A stretch of 64,000 nucleotides of DNA from Shewanella violacea DSS12 (GTDB lineage: Bacteria > Pseudomonadota > Gammaproteobacteria > Enterobacterales > Shewanellaceae): assembly GCF_000091325.1 (NCBI RefSeq), contig NC_014012.1, forward strand, positions 1,054,001-1,118,000, read 5' to 3'. Position numbers and translations under genes: made by a program. Shown here piece after piece: positions 20,560 to 30,193 of the stretch. The stretch's first letter is position 1; each line of letters starts with the position of its first letter. The notes beneath the pieces were generated by a model. The model did not search any database, was not told the origin of the DNA, and worked only from the letters and a program-made list of their open reading frames with translations.

Positions 20560-22785
20560 GTGCTTAAGATGCTAAGAGATATCACACAAGCCGTGGCAGC
20601 GGCACAAGATCTCCACTCAGCGTTAGATATGCTAGTTTCTCGTACCAAAATCGCGATGAAAACTCAGTGTTGTTCTATCTATCTATTAGAGGGAGAGCAG
20701 TTGGTGCTCTCTGCTACGGATGGCTTGTTACGCAGCGCCGTAGGCCGAGTAAAAATGTCACTCTCAGAAGGCCTAGTGGGTCTCGTTGCCGAGCGGGAAG
20801 AGCCGATAAACTTAGCCGATGCTCAGCAACATGCTAGGTTTAAGCAGTTCGAAGAAGCCGAGGAGGCAAGCTTTCGGGCATTTCTCGCAGCGCCTATCAT
20901 CTACCAGAAACGAATTTTAGGTGTATTGGTGGTCCAGCAAGCCGATACTCGCCTGTTTAGTGAGGGGGAAGAAGCCTTCTTAATGACATTGGCGGCTCAA
21001 CTCGCTATGGCAATAAGAAATCTACGCAAGAAAGCTGAAGCACCGGATCTATTGCATTTTAAGGGTATCTCAGCGGCAAATGGTATTGCGATAGCCCATG
21101 CTCTTGTCATAGGTGGTCAGATAGAGTTAGAGCAGCCTGACGTAAAAGTTACCGACATCAAGGCTGAACAGACTCGTTTGAATCATGCCATCGAAGCGTG
21201 TAAAGACACGCTTTGTTCATTGTCTCAACGCTTCGATCAAGAAGAAGAACATGAAGTAGTCTCTATATTTTCTGCTTTGCAGTTACTGCTCGATAACGCC
21301 AGTCTAGGTGGAGAATATATCAAGGAGGTCACAGAGGGCTGGAGTGCTGTTTCTGCAGTGAGTCGTGTCTCTTTGCGTTATATCGAAGAGTTTACTCAGA
21401 TGAAAGATCTCTACCTTAAGGAGCGAGCCGGAGATATTCGTGATCTTGGTCTGCGGGTGCTACGTCTGCTTATTGAACCCGAAAGAATGGGTTTCGAGCC
21501 TGATGTACCTGTGATATTAGTCACCAAAGAAGCCGATGCGACTATTTTAGCCGAGTTCCCTCGCCACAAGTTAGTAGGCATAGTGACGGAGCAGGGAGGG
21601 GTTAACTCCCATGCTGCGATTTTAGCTCGTGCATTGGGCGTACCAGCCATCATAGGGGTCGAAGGGGTACTCACAGCAGGCATAGATAAGAAGCTGTTGA
21701 TCATCAATGCAAATCGGGGCCAGCTACTCGTTTCTCCAACCCCCACTCTTATTGCCGAATACCGAAACCTTATTTCGGCTGAAAAGGCCTTACAGCAAAG
21801 ATACGCCCGAGAGTTAACCCTTCCGGCTGAAACCATAGACGGAAAACGGATCCAACTTTATCTTAATGCTGGTCTACTGAGCAGTCTAGAGTCTGAGATT
21901 GCAGAAGGGTCCGATGGGGTTGGTTTATATCGAACTGAAATTCCATTTATGTTGCAGCAAAGGTTCCCCAGCGAATCTGAGCAGGTGAAAGTATATCGTC
22001 AGGTGCTCGAAATCGCAGGGGGTAAGCCTGTTGTGATGAGAACCTTAGATGTAGGTGGAGATAAGCCCTTATCCTATTTCCCTATCAATGAAGAAAATCC
22101 TTTTCTGGGCTGGCGTGGCATAAGATTATCTCTGGATCATCCCGAGCTATTCTTAGTACAGCTCAGAGCCATGATTCAAGCGGGAGCCGATAGTGATCAG
22201 TTACATATCCTCTTGCCCATGGTCAGTAATTTAGATGAGATAGACCAGGCTATTACTTATCTGGAACAGGCATACTTTGAGTTAAAAAGTGATCTGGGTA
22301 AGGATATTATCAGACCTAAAATCGGCATAATGATCGAAGTGCCGGCTTTACTGTACCAACTGGCAGAAGTGGCCAGAAGGGTCGATTTTGTCTCTGTTGG
22401 TTCTAACGATTTAACCCAATATATGTTGGCTGTAGATAGAAACAATCCTAGGGTCAGTACACTCTATGATTGTTACCACCCGGGGATCCTCAGGGCCTTG
22501 AAGCGGGCCAGATTTGATTGTTGGCAGTATCACCTTCCCGTAAGTGTTTGTGGTGAGCTGGCGGGCGAGCCAATCGGAGTGATATTACTGGTGGCTATGG
22601 GTTATGATCAACTGAGTATGAATCAGGGCAGCTTAGCCCGGATTAATTATCTGTTGCGCCGTGTGTCTCATTCCGATCTTAGTGAGTTACTGGAGATGGC
22701 TTTGACGCTGACCAGTGGCCTGCAAGTGAGGGAGTTGGTGAGAGATTACTTCGAGTCCAGAGAGCTTGGCGCCATTCTTAACTAA
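20560..22785 (+). CDS. ptsP: Enzyme I-Ntr, phosphoenolpyruvate phosphotransferase
   Basis: First phosphotransferase of the nitrogen PTS; takes phosphate from PEP and passes it to NPr. The 741-residue protein has an N-terminal GAF domain (about 5-165, the part absent from sugar-PTS enzyme I), the phosphohistidine domain with His351 in GGVNSHAAILARALGVPAI, and a C-terminal PEP-binding barrel with GLYRTEIPF, VMRTLDVGGDKPL and FVSVGSNDLTQY. The GTG start at 20560 has GGAG about eight bases upstream. It lies downstream of rppH, as in other gammaproteobacteria, and upstream of a TSUP permease. Confidence 0.96.
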   Translation: MLKMLRDITQAVAAAQDLHSALDMLVSRTKIAMKTQCCSIYLLEGEQLVLSATDGLLRSAVGRVKMSLSEGLVGLVAEREEPINLADAQQHARFKQFEEAEEASFRAFLAAPIIYQKRILGVLVVQQADTRLFSEGEEAFLMTLAAQLAMAIRNLRKKAEAPDLLHFKGISAANGIAIAHALVIGGQIELEQPDVKVTDIKAEQTRLNHAIEACKDTLCSLSQRFDQEEEHEVVSIFSALQLLLDNASLGGEYIKEVTEGWSAVSAVSRVSLRYIEEFTQMKDLYLKERAGDIRDLGLRVLRLLIEPERMGFEPDVPVILVTKEADATILAEFPRHKLVGIVTEQGGVNSHAAILARALGVPAIIGVEGVLTAGIDKKLLIINANRGQLLVSPTPTLIAEYRNLISAEKALQQRYARELTLPAETIDGKRIQLYLNAGLLSSLESEIAEGSDGVGLYRTEIPFMLQQRFPSESEQVKVYRQVLEIAGGKPVVMRTLDVGGDKPLSYFPINEENPFLGWRGIRLSLDHPELFLVQLRAMIQAGADSDQLHILLPMVSNLDEIDQAITYLEQAYFELKSDLGKDIIRPKIGIMIEVPALLYQLAEVARRVDFVSVGSNDLTQYMLAVDRNNPRVSTLYDCYHPGILRALKRARFDCWQYHLPVSVCGELAGEPIGVILLVAMGYDQLSMNQGSLARINYLLRRVSHSDLSELLEMALTLTSGLQVRELVRDYFESRELGAILN

Positions 22786-22901
22786 TCCAAGATTTTGCTT
22801 TAAACTATGGCTCACTTTTTACTACAGGTCCCTTTCGGATAATATGATCAGTATTTCGACCATAGGCTGGGTTTTCTTTGGCATGAGAGTATTCAATAAT
22901 A

Positions 22902-23705
22902 ATGGATAGTCTATTCTTGCTCTTCTTCAGTTGCCTGCTTCTCGGTGGAGTCATAGGTTTTATGGCAGGCCTACTGGGTATAGGTGGTGGTATTATCGCC
23001 GTACCTGTACTCCTGTATCTGTTGCCATGGGTTGGTTTCGATGTGGGAGTGCTTCCCCATGTAGCCATCGCGACCTCTCTTGCTGCCATTATCTTAACTT
23101 CTTTGTCTTCGGCTCGCGCTCATCACAAGCAAGGTAATATTCCTTGGCCTCTGCTTAAGCCTATACTGCCAGGCTTGATCTTGGGCTCTTTAAGTGCAGG
23201 TATTATTTCAACATTCATTAGCGCAGATCTGCTGCAGACAAGCTTCGCCGTATTTGTGATCTGTATGGCGGCTCAGATGATTTTCCCCTTTAGGCTTAGT
23301 GAGGCAGACAAACAGATGCCTTCTACGCCGATACTATTTGCGGTATCGACAGTTATTGCTATTATCGCGGCATTAATGGGGATAGGTGGTGGAGTCTTGC
23401 TGATCCCTTTCTTGAGTTGGTGTGGTTTACAGATGAGAAATGCCATAGGTTTTTCCTCCGTATCCGGGGTGTTTATCGCACTCTTTGGTAGTGCCAGTTA
23501 TGTACTTTCTGGCTGGAATGTATCGGGTTTGCCCGAGTGGACCTTAGGTTATGTATATTTACCCGCCCTCTTAGGTATCGTTATCACATCAGTCTTGATG
23601 GCCCCCTTGGGAGTGAAAGCGGCGAGTATCTGGCCGACTAAGATATTGAAGAGAATTTTTGCGCTCCTGTTAATCGTGGTCGGATTGAAACTCGCATTAG
23701 CTTGA
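22902..23705 (+). CDS. TauE/SafE (TSUP) family membrane permease
   Basis: A 267-residue protein with eight or nine transmembrane helices and two related halves, each with the family glycine motif: GFMAGLLGIGGGIIAVPVL near residue 20 and ALMGIGGGVLLIPFL near 160. The family moves sulfite, sulfoacetate or other small organic sulfur anions or carboxylates; the substrate here is unknown. It sits between ptsP and thyA. In many relatives lgt lies between this position and thyA, but here only 99 bp separate the TSUP stop from thyA. Confidence 0.9.
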   Translation: MDSLFLLFFSCLLLGGVIGFMAGLLGIGGGIIAVPVLLYLLPWVGFDVGVLPHVAIATSLAAIILTSLSSARAHHKQGNIPWPLLKPILPGLILGSLSAGIISTFISADLLQTSFAVFVICMAAQMIFPFRLSEADKQMPSTPILFAVSTVIAIIAALMGIGGGVLLIPFLSWCGLQMRNAIGFSSVSGVFIALFGSASYVLSGWNVSGLPEWTLGYVYLPALLGIVITSVLMAPLGVKAASIWPTKILKRIFALLLIVVGLKLALA

Positions 23706-23804
23706 GATTACATTAAGTGATGCTCGCGAGTTAAGTGGATAGTTTATCGGGATATTTAACACCGATAATAAAAATTTTAAAGTGCCAGATTAAGGTCAAT
23801 CACA

Positions 23805-24656
23805 ATGAAGCAATATTTAGAACTCTGTAATCGGATCATAGATGAAGGCACCTGGATCGAGAATGAACGAACAGGTAAAAGGTGTCTTACTGTTATCAAT
23901 GCCGATCTTGTCTATAACGTCGAGAACAATGAGTTCCCTTTAATTACCACCCGTAAAAGTTTTTGGAAAGCAGCCATCGCTGAGATGCTAGGATATATTC
24001 GTGGCTTTGATAATGCAGCCGATTTCCGTAAACTGGGTGCTAAGACCTGGGATGCCAATGCTAATGATAATCTGGCCTGGTTGAATAATCCTCACCGTAA
24101 AGGGCAGGATGATATGGGACGGGTATATGGCGTTCAGGGAAGGGCGTGGAGTAAACCCGACGGTGGCACCATAGATCAGCTGAAGAAAATAGTCGATAAC
24201 CTCAAGAAAGGGGTCGATGATCGCGGAGAGATCCTCAGTTTTTACAATCCAGGTGAATTCCATATGGGCTGTTTACGCCCGTGTATGCACACCCATAACT
24301 TCTCCTTGTTAGGCGATACCTTATATCTGAATAGTTTTCAGCGTTCTTGCGATGTGCCCCTAGGATTGAATTTTAATCAAGTTCAAGTATTTACCCTGCT
24401 GGCTTTAATTGCGCAAATTACCGGTAAAAAGCCGGGGCAGGCTTACCATAAGATTGTTAACGCTCATATTTATGAAGATCAATTGGACCTGATGCGTGAT
24501 GTTCAGTTGAAACGAGAGCCCTTCGGACCAGCTTCTTTGTCTATCAATCCAGATATAAAATCACTCGAAGATCTTGAGACCTGGGTGACCATGGATGACT
24601 TCGAAGTATCAAATTATCAACACCATGATGCCATCAAGTATCCCTTCTCTGTGTAA
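23805..24656 (+). CDS. thyA: Thymidylate synthase
   Basis: Makes dTMP from dUMP with methylene-tetrahydrofolate as methyl donor and reductant. The 283-residue protein has the nucleophile Cys160 in [12 protein letters not shown], the dUMP-phosphate-binding [13 protein letters not shown] motif and the C-terminal [10 protein letters not shown]. It belongs to the longer 283-residue type seen in Shewanella and Vibrio, not the 264-residue E. coli type, and its active-site sequence (RPCMHTH) differs from the E. coli form. lgt, which usually precedes thyA, is absent. It ends at a hairpin at 24703-24739. Confidence 0.95.
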   Translation: MKQYLELCNRIIDEGTWIENERTGKRCLTVINADLVYNVENNEFPLITTRKSFWKAAIAEMLGYIRGFDNAADFRKLGAKTWDANANDNLAWLNNPHRKGQDDMGRVYGVQGRAWSKPDGGTIDQLKKIVDNLKKGVDDRGEILSFYNPGEFHMGCLRPCMHTHNFSLLGDTLYLNSFQRSCDVPLGLNFNQVQVFTLLALIAQITGKKPGQAYHKIVNAHIYEDQLDLMRDVQLKREPFGPASLSINPDIKSLEDLETWVTMDDFEVSNYQHHDAIKYPFSV

Positions 24657-24702
24657 TAAACCGCTTTACTTAATTCGCTGTTAATTCAGTGAGTTTTAGA
24701 TT

Positions 24703-24747
24703 TAACGAGTATAGGTTTGTTTATAACCTGTACTCGTTATACGTTTT
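24703..24747 (+). terminator. Likely terminator after thyA
   Basis: TAACGAGTATAGGTT (24703-24717) pairs with AACCTGTACTCGTTA (24725-24739), a 15-bp stem with one T-G pair and a 7-base loop, followed by TACGTTTT. The U-run is broken, so efficiency is uncertain. The gap to nhaA (24657-24976) otherwise holds the CRP site. Confidence 0.65.
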
Positions 24748-24785
24748 GCCTGCATAAAAATCATTATACCCTTCTTGTTTTTAGA

Positions 24786-24801
24786 TGTGATTCTAGTCAC
24801 A
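24786..24801. promoter_or_regulatory. Perfect CRP-cAMP site upstream of nhaA
   Basis: TGTGATTCTAGTCACA fits TGTGA-N6-TCACA without a mismatch. It lies 175 bp before the nhaA start and after the thyA terminator, so it most likely regulates nhaA. A cAMP source (cyaC) is encoded 6 kb away in the same window. Confidence 0.7.
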
Positions 24802-24976
24802 TTATTGTTTTTATTGTGTATTTGTCGATAGTGACTCACCGTGGAGTTGATAACTAGTCATTCACTGGTTACACTTAAAAGCTCGGGATTCCCGATGTAT
24901 ATAGCTGAGGGAATCGAATATTCAATATGGGTTTATTCGGTTACACTCAAATTCTTAAGATTTATTGGAGTGTATT

Positions 24977-26158
24977 ATGAAAAAGGCGATAGATAATTTT
25001 TTAAGCCTAGAATCGGCAGGTGGCATCCTGCTCATGGTAGCGGTTGTGCTAGCCATGTTGATGGCAAATTCGCCTCTGTCAGGTATATATCAAGGTTTTT
25101 TAGATACCGAGATGCAGATACGAGTCGGTAGCCTAGATATCGACAAGACGCTTATCCATTGGATTAATGATGGTTTGATGGCGATCTTCTTTATGCTGAT
25201 TGGTTTAGAAGTTAAACGTGAGCTGCTGGAAGGGGCACTCTCGAGTAGGGCTCAAGCATCTCTGCCCACCTTTGCTGCAATCGGTGGCATGGTCTTTCCG
25301 GCCGGCGTTTATCTATTGTTTAACTATAGTGACCCTATTACTCAAGTTGGTTGGGCTATTCCAGCCGCGACAGATATTGCTTTTGCATTGGGGATCATGG
25401 CGCTCTTAGGCAGTCGAGTCCCGGTTTCGTTGAAGGTTTTTCTATTGGCATTAGCCATTATCGACGATCTGGGTGTTGTGGTTATTATTGCAATATTTTA
25501 TAGCACTGATTTATCTATGGTCAGTCTGGTGGTCGCCGCAATCGCCATATTAGGCTTAATCGGTCTAAACAGGCGAGGGGTAACAGCTTTAGGTCCCTAC
25601 GGAGTACTGGGTCTTATTCTATGGATAGCCGTATTAAAATCTGGTGTCCACGCGACATTGGCCGGTGTGATCATCGCTTTTTGTATCCCATTGAGGGCGA
25701 AAGACGGCAGCTCGCCATCCGAGAGTCTGGAGCATAGCCTGCACCCTTGGAGCACCTTTATCATCTTACCTATCTTTGCCTTTGCGAATGCGGGTGTAGA
25801 TCTCAGTGGCATGAGCTTAGATGCGCTAGTATCTCCTGTGCCCGTGGGCATTGCATTAGGTTTGCTGCTGGGTAAGCCACTGGGTGTGTTACTTTTTAGC
25901 TATATCTCAGTAAAACTTAAATGGGCTGTTCTTCCTGAAGGCATAGGGTGGAGACATATTGCTCCGGTAGCCGTGATGTGTGGTATCGGTTTTACCATGT
26001 CTATGTTTATCTCATCTCTGGCATTTGTGGGAGAAGGGGCCATCTATGGTGATTTTGCTAGATTGGGCATCTTAGTCGGCTCGCTGCTGTCCGCTGTCAT
26101 AGGTTATTTCTGGTTGGATAAAGTGCTACCCAAAGAAGCCGCAAATAAGCCTAAATAA
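24977..26158 (+). CDS. nhaA: Na+/H+ antiporter NhaA
   Basis: Inner-membrane antiporter exchanging two protons for one sodium ion, for salt and alkaline pH tolerance. The 393-residue protein has twelve helices and the ion-binding pair Asp163-Asp164 in [13 protein letters not shown], the same numbers as in E. coli. I chose ATG 24977 ([16 protein letters not shown]) with GGAG six bases upstream, not a TTG at 24965. It is followed by a small secreted protein gene and then nhaR, the usual activator of nhaA. A perfect CRP site lies upstream. Confidence 0.96.
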   Translation: MKKAIDNFLSLESAGGILLMVAVVLAMLMANSPLSGIYQGFLDTEMQIRVGSLDIDKTLIHWINDGLMAIFFMLIGLEVKRELLEGALSSRAQASLPTFAAIGGMVFPAGVYLLFNYSDPITQVGWAIPAATDIAFALGIMALLGSRVPVSLKVFLLALAIIDDLGVVVIIAIFYSTDLSMVSLVVAAIAILGLIGLNRRGVTALGPYGVLGLILWIAVLKSGVHATLAGVIIAFCIPLRAKDGSSPSESLEHSLHPWSTFIILPIFAFANAGVDLSGMSLDALVSPVPVGIALGLLLGKPLGVLLFSYISVKLKWAVLPEGIGWRHIAPVAVMCGIGFTMSMFISSLAFVGEGAIYGDFARLGILVGSLLSAVIGYFWLDKVLPKEAANKPK

Positions 26159-26186
26159 TAAGATAAATCGTTATGGAGAAAATATT

Positions 26187-26570
26187 ATGAGAGTCATCTT
26201 TCTAGTATCAGTACTTAGTCTTGGCTTCACAGGGGCCGTTCAGGCCGAACAATTACAGGCCTGTAACCAAGATATAGAAAGCGTAGCATGTCAGCATTAT
26301 CTTGAAGGCGTTGTCGATGGCGCCATGATGTATAAGCCCAATGCAGCAGGGGCGCGTATTGAAACTGACAGCTTCGAGTCCAGAGCACTCAAGTATCGAA
26401 GTGGCAAACGTTTTCAAGAAGCTAACCGCACCTATTGTGAGAACCGTATTCCGAATAGGCATATGTTAGTCAGGGGGCTAGCAGAAGCCTTCTCTGCTGG
26501 AACGATTCAGAATGTCGAGTCGCTAAAGACAGTGATGCAAAGCTTGATGGATTGTCAGAGACTCAAGTGA
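26187..26570 (+). CDS. Small secreted cysteine-rich protein (Rap1a/Tai-like pattern)
   Basis: A 127-residue protein with a signal peptide (MRVIFLVSVLSLGFTGAVQA, cleavage before EQLQ) and four cysteines in the mature part, probably two periplasmic disulfides. The core VACQHYLEGVVDGAMMY, then YCENRIPN, then a hydrophobic helix and CQ at the end recall the Rap1a/Tai immunity-protein fold (C-x-x-Y-x-x-G-x-x-D-G), though the match is by eye only. It lies 28 bp after nhaA and 52 bp before nhaR, so it is probably cotranscribed with them. Its role next to an antiporter is unknown. Confidence 0.6.
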   Translation: MRVIFLVSVLSLGFTGAVQAEQLQACNQDIESVACQHYLEGVVDGAMMYKPNAAGARIETDSFESRALKYRSGKRFQEANRTYCENRIPNRHMLVRGLAEAFSAGTIQNVESLKTVMQSLMDCQRLK

Positions 26571-26622
26571 GTATATTCGGGTCTACCATTATCAAAGAGA
26601 TCGGGGGCGGGTTAGAGAATAT

Positions 26623-27534
26623 ATGTCACATCTAAACTATAACCACCTCTATTATTTTTGGATGGTACATAAAAAGGGCTCGGTAGCTAAGGCTGCCGAG
26701 GCTTTATGCCTCACACCACAAACAGTGACGGGGCAGATTCGAGTTCTTGAAACGCGTTTTAAGGGCAGCCTATTTAAACGAGTAGGTCGCTCCTTGGAGC
26801 CTACTGAGCTTGGAGAACTGGTATTTCGCTATGCGGATAAGATGTTTAGTCTCAGCTATGAGATGTTAGATATCCTTAACTATCAAAAGGACGAGAATAT
26901 TCTGTTCGAGGTTGGCATTGCGGATGCGCTGTCTAAAGCCTTGGCAAGCAGAGTGTTACTCTCCGTTGTCCCCAGTGATGGCTCAATGCATCTTGCCTGC
27001 TTCGAGGCGACACACGAAAGCCTGATGACACGCTTAAGGGAGCATAAACTGGATATTATCCTATCTGATTGCGCCGGAGAGTCCCTTAAATATCCTGAGA
27101 TCTTATCTAAGAAATTAGGCGAGTGTGGGGTGGCTTTCTTCTCCTCCGAGAAGTACAGCAAGCCGTTTCCCGAGTGTTTAGAGCAAGGTAAGCTACTCAT
27201 TCCCGGAAAACGAACCTCTCTTGGACAGCAGCTGCATCATTGGTTCGATGAAAATGGCCTCAATGTCAATATACTCGGTGAGTTTGATGACGCGGCCATG
27301 ATGAAGGCCTTTGGTTTTTTCAAGCAGGGGATCTTCGTGGCCCCCTCTATCTATAAACAAGATATCTTGTCCCATGATATGCACCTGTTAGGTGAAACCA
27401 CAGATATCAAAGAGGTTTATCATGTGATGTTTGCCGAGCGCATGATCCAGCATCCTGCGGTGAAACGCCTGTTAGAAACAGATTTCACTGATCTGTTTGA
27501 AGGCCGAGATCTACAGGTTCAAAGCTTGTCATAG
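26623..27534 (+). CDS. nhaR: LysR-family activator NhaR
   Basis: A 303-residue LysR regulator with an N-terminal helix-turn-helix (residues 5-65, YYFWMVHKKGSVAKAAEALCLTPQ reads as the family start in two blocks) and a ligand-binding domain. E. coli NhaR activates nhaA in response to sodium, and this gene follows nhaA with one small gene in between. The sequence LNYNHLYYFW at the start is characteristic of NhaR. Which effector it senses here is inferred from the family. Confidence 0.92.
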   Translation: MSHLNYNHLYYFWMVHKKGSVAKAAEALCLTPQTVTGQIRVLETRFKGSLFKRVGRSLEPTELGELVFRYADKMFSLSYEMLDILNYQKDENILFEVGIADALSKALASRVLLSVVPSDGSMHLACFEATHESLMTRLREHKLDIILSDCAGESLKYPEILSKKLGECGVAFFSSEKYSKPFPECLEQGKLLIPGKRTSLGQQLHHWFDENGLNVNILGEFDDAAMMKAFGFFKQGIFVAPSIYKQDILSHDMHLLGETTDIKEVYHVMFAERMIQHPAVKRLLETDFTDLFEGRDLQVQSLS

Positions 27535-27683
27535 CCTGAGGCTGAAACGGTTAACTTAGGCTATCTTATCTAAGGTGAAGATGGGTATTAATCTTCATAT
27601 CTGACGAGTTGCTGGTGATACCATCGACTCAAGCCACAACTAAGGTTACACTTGCTCCATAATAAGATTTAGGAGTTAAATGC

Positions 27684-27935
27684 GTGTCTGAACCAATGAA
27701 GATATCGAGAGTGAGATGGGCATGCCGACGGGGTATGCTTGAATTGGACGTTATTTTCCAACCTTTTGTCGATCGTTATTACGAGCAGTTATCGGTAAAA
27801 AACAAAGCCATTCTTGTCAGACTTCTCGAAGGGGAAGATCCAGAGTTATTTGCTTGGTTTATGGGTCATGAACAGTGCCCAGATCCTGAATTGGCCGAGA
27901 TGGTCATACTTGTCCGTGGCAGACCCGCACCTTAG
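27684..27935 (+). CDS. sdhE: FAD assembly factor SdhE (YgfY/CptB)
   Basis: An 83-residue protein that helps attach FAD covalently to succinate dehydrogenase and fumarate reductase flavoproteins. The RGxxE motif is present at residues 16-20 (RGMLE), followed by LDVIFQPFVDRYY and a five-helix fold. The start is GTG 27684, with AGGAG at 27671-27675. The downstream ygfX-like gene overlaps its end, as in E. coli, and nadB, another flavoprotein of this fold, lies next on the opposite strand. Confidence 0.93.
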   Translation: MSEPMKISRVRWACRRGMLELDVIFQPFVDRYYEQLSVKNKAILVRLLEGEDPELFAWFMGHEQCPDPELAEMVILVRGRPAP

Positions 27936-28374
27936 TTTTAGACTGACTTCATCCTTCGACCAGCGTCTCGCGTTGGTCGTGTTAGGGAGTGTTTGCTTAA
28001 GCTCCTTTCTCGCCTGGCCTTCTTTAGATAACTTCATCTACCTGAGCATTCACTACAGCACAGCCGGCTTAACTTTGGCTTTTTTCTGTTATCAGTTTTG
28101 GCAATTAAAGCATTGGTACTGCCGATTCAGCTTGAGTCGTGATGGTGGAGGTCTGATAGCTTTTAGAGATAGAGAGCAAGATGCTGCCCCAGTTATAGCT
28201 GATAAGGTTAAATTTACGTTAGTCTCGGGTCCAATCGTCACACCATTAGTGGTTTTTTTCTATATCCGCACCCAAGATATGGAGGTCGGCCATAGGCGTT
28301 TAGTGATCATTTGGGCTGATATGTTAGAAGACACAAGTTATCGGCACCTGTGTCGTCTGCTTTTAGCTAATTAG
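27916..28374 (+). CDS. ygfX: YgfX-like membrane protein
   Basis: About 152 residues with two transmembrane helices in the first half (near residues 15-60) and a soluble C-terminal part; size and position after sdhE match YgfX (CptA), once proposed as the partner of SdhE/CptB in a toxin-antitoxin pair affecting cell shape. The start is uncertain: I use GTG 27916, inside the last codons of sdhE, since an upstream start at 27814 would add 34 residues that only shadow sdhE. It ends 5 bp from the nadB stop on the other strand. Confidence 0.7.
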   Translation: MADPHLSFRLTSSFDQRLALVVLGSVCLSSFLAWPSLDNFIYLSIHYSTAGLTLAFFCYQFWQLKHWYCRFSLSRDGGGLIAFRDREQDAAPVIADKVKFTLVSGPIVTPLVVFFYIRTQDMEVGHRRLVIIWADMLEDTSYRHLCRLLLAN

Positions 28375-28379
28375 ATATA

Positions 28380-29993
28380 TTAGCTATCAGGTTTAAGTAT
28401 TGTGGGAGTGGGGTTATCTGATGGTTCTGGATGATCTATATTGTAATGCAGACCTATGCTCTCTTTTCTATCCATGGCGCAGCGTATGATAAGCTCTGCC
28501 ACCTGCACTAGATTTCTCAGTTCCAGTAGATTATTGCTCACTCTGAAATTACTGTAATATTCTTGGATCTCTTGTTGCAGCATGGCGCAGCGACGAAGGG
28601 CCCTCTCAAGCCGTTTATCTGAGCGAACAATACCTACATAATCCCACATGAACAGGCGCAGTTCATGCCAGTTGTGGGCGATGACAACTTCTTCATCTGA
28701 GTTCGATACCTTACTCTCATCCCATGGAGGCAATACTCCAGGCATAGGAATATTATGCAGTTGCCCACCAATATTTTCACCGGCGGCCCTGGCGAAGACG
28801 AGACACTCGAGTAAGGAGTTACTGGCGAGACGGTTAGCACCGTGTAGGCCTGTGTAGGCGACTTCGCCGATGGCATATAAGCCTTTGAGATCTGTCTGCC
28901 CGTTCAGGTCTGTCATCACACCACCACAGGTGTAATGGGCTGCTGGTACCACCGGGATTGGGTCCGTGGTGATATCGATACCAAATTCTAAGCAACGCTT
29001 ATGGATGGTCGGAAAGTGCTTAATGATAAACTCTGCCGGTTTATGAGTGATGTCTAAGTAAACACAATCTGAACCTAGCCTCTTCATCTCAAAATCTATG
29101 GCTCGTGCGACTATGTCTCTTGGTGCCAGCTCGGCACGTTCGTCGAATTCTGGCATGAAGCGTGTGCCATCAGGGCGTCTAAGATAGGCACCTTCACCGC
29201 GTAAAGCTTCTGTGAGAAGAAAGTTTCTGGCATCGGCATGATAGAGACAAGTAGGGTGGAATTGATTGAATTCCATGTTGGCAACTTTGCAACCGGAGCG
29301 CCAGGCCATGGCAATACCATCACCGGAAGCAATATCTGGGTTCGAAGTATATTGATAGACTTTAGAGCTACCACCAGTTGCTAAGGCGACAAATTTAGCC
29401 TTAATGGTCTCAACCTGTTCACTATCCCTATTCCAAACATAAGCCCCTAGGACTCGGTTACAGGATAAGTTTAATTTATTGGAAGTGATGAGATCTATGG
29501 CATTGTAACGCTCTAAAACCCGGATGTTGGGATGAGACTTGGCTCTGTCCTGTAGCGTGACCTGAACCTCTTTACCCGTGGCATCGGCAGCATGCAGTAT
29601 GCGCCTATGGCTATGTCCGCCTTCACGAGTTAAATGATAGGGGGCATTAGCCGTGTCACCGTCACTGGTCTCTTCTTTATCGAAAGCCACACCGCACTCG
29701 ATTAACCACTCCATGATGCCCTTAGCATTTTCGGCGGTAAATTTAACCACGGCCTCATCACAAAGTCCGGCCCCAGCGATCAAGGTATCGGCAACATGGG
29801 ACTCGATCGTGTCATCTGCATCGAAGACAGAAGCGATACCCCCCTGAGCATAATAGGTAGAACCTTCACTCAGAGGCCCTTTTGAGAGCAAAATAACTTC
29901 ATGTTTTTCAGCTAGATGCAGTGCTAATGTCAAACCTGCAGCGCCGCTGCCGATAACCAAAACATCAGATTGGTGTTCAACTACTTGTTTCAT
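28380..29993 (-). CDS. nadB: L-aspartate oxidase
   Basis: FAD enzyme oxidising L-aspartate to iminoaspartate, the first step of de novo NAD synthesis. The 537-residue protein has the FAD-binding GSGAAGL at residues 16-22, [23 protein letters not shown], the [15 protein letters not shown] loop and HYTCGG, all typical of the succinate dehydrogenase/NadB flavoprotein family. It is divergent from rpoE and tail-to-tail with ygfX, the arrangement seen in E. coli and Shewanella. No nadA or nadC is in the window. Confidence 0.96.
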   Translation of the reverse strand: MKQVVEHQSDVLVIGSGAAGLTLALHLAEKHEVILLSKGPLSEGSTYYAQGGIASVFDADDTIESHVADTLIAGAGLCDEAVVKFTAENAKGIMEWLIECGVAFDKEETSDGDTANAPYHLTREGGHSHRRILHAADATGKEVQVTLQDRAKSHPNIRVLERYNAIDLITSNKLNLSCNRVLGAYVWNRDSEQVETIKAKFVALATGGSSKVYQYTSNPDIASGDGIAMAWRSGCKVANMEFNQFHPTCLYHADARNFLLTEALRGEGAYLRRPDGTRFMPEFDERAELAPRDIVARAIDFEMKRLGSDCVYLDITHKPAEFIIKHFPTIHKRCLEFGIDITTDPIPVVPAAHYTCGGVMTDLNGQTDLKGLYAIGEVAYTGLHGANRLASNSLLECLVFARAAGENIGGQLHNIPMPGVLPPWDESKVSNSDEEVVIAHNWHELRLFMWDYVGIVRSDKRLERALRRCAMLQQEIQEYYSNFRVSNNLLELRNLVQVAELIIRCAMDRKESIGLHYNIDHPEPSDNPTPTILKPDS

Positions 29994-30101
29994 CAGGTAT
30001 CATGGTAAGTTCTGTGGGGTCTGGCTATGGTAAACCAAGCGAGCTTTTTTGGATAGATTGTTCGTTAACAGAAAATAAATTCATTTCGATGTGATTTTTT
30101 T

Positions 30102-30131
30102 AGAACTTTTTCGAAATTCGTTAGTCTACAT
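30102..30131 (+). promoter_or_regulatory. Sigma-E promoter before rpoE (autoregulation)
   Basis: GAACTT at 30103-30108 and TCTAC at 30125-30129, separated by 16 bases, fit the sigma-E pattern GGAACTT-N16-TCTRA with small deviations. It lies about 65 bp upstream of the rpoE start, the place expected for self-activation. Confidence 0.7.
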
Positions 30132-30193
30132 ATGTGCATATGATTCGAGCGACTGAGAAATCAGCATTTTAGATTTAGGAGTAGTCGGCTCGA

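Noticed and set aside
27814..27915. 34-residue N-terminal extension of the YgfX-like protein
   Set aside because: Lies wholly within sdhE in another frame; the GTG near the sdhE end gives a normal YgfX length.
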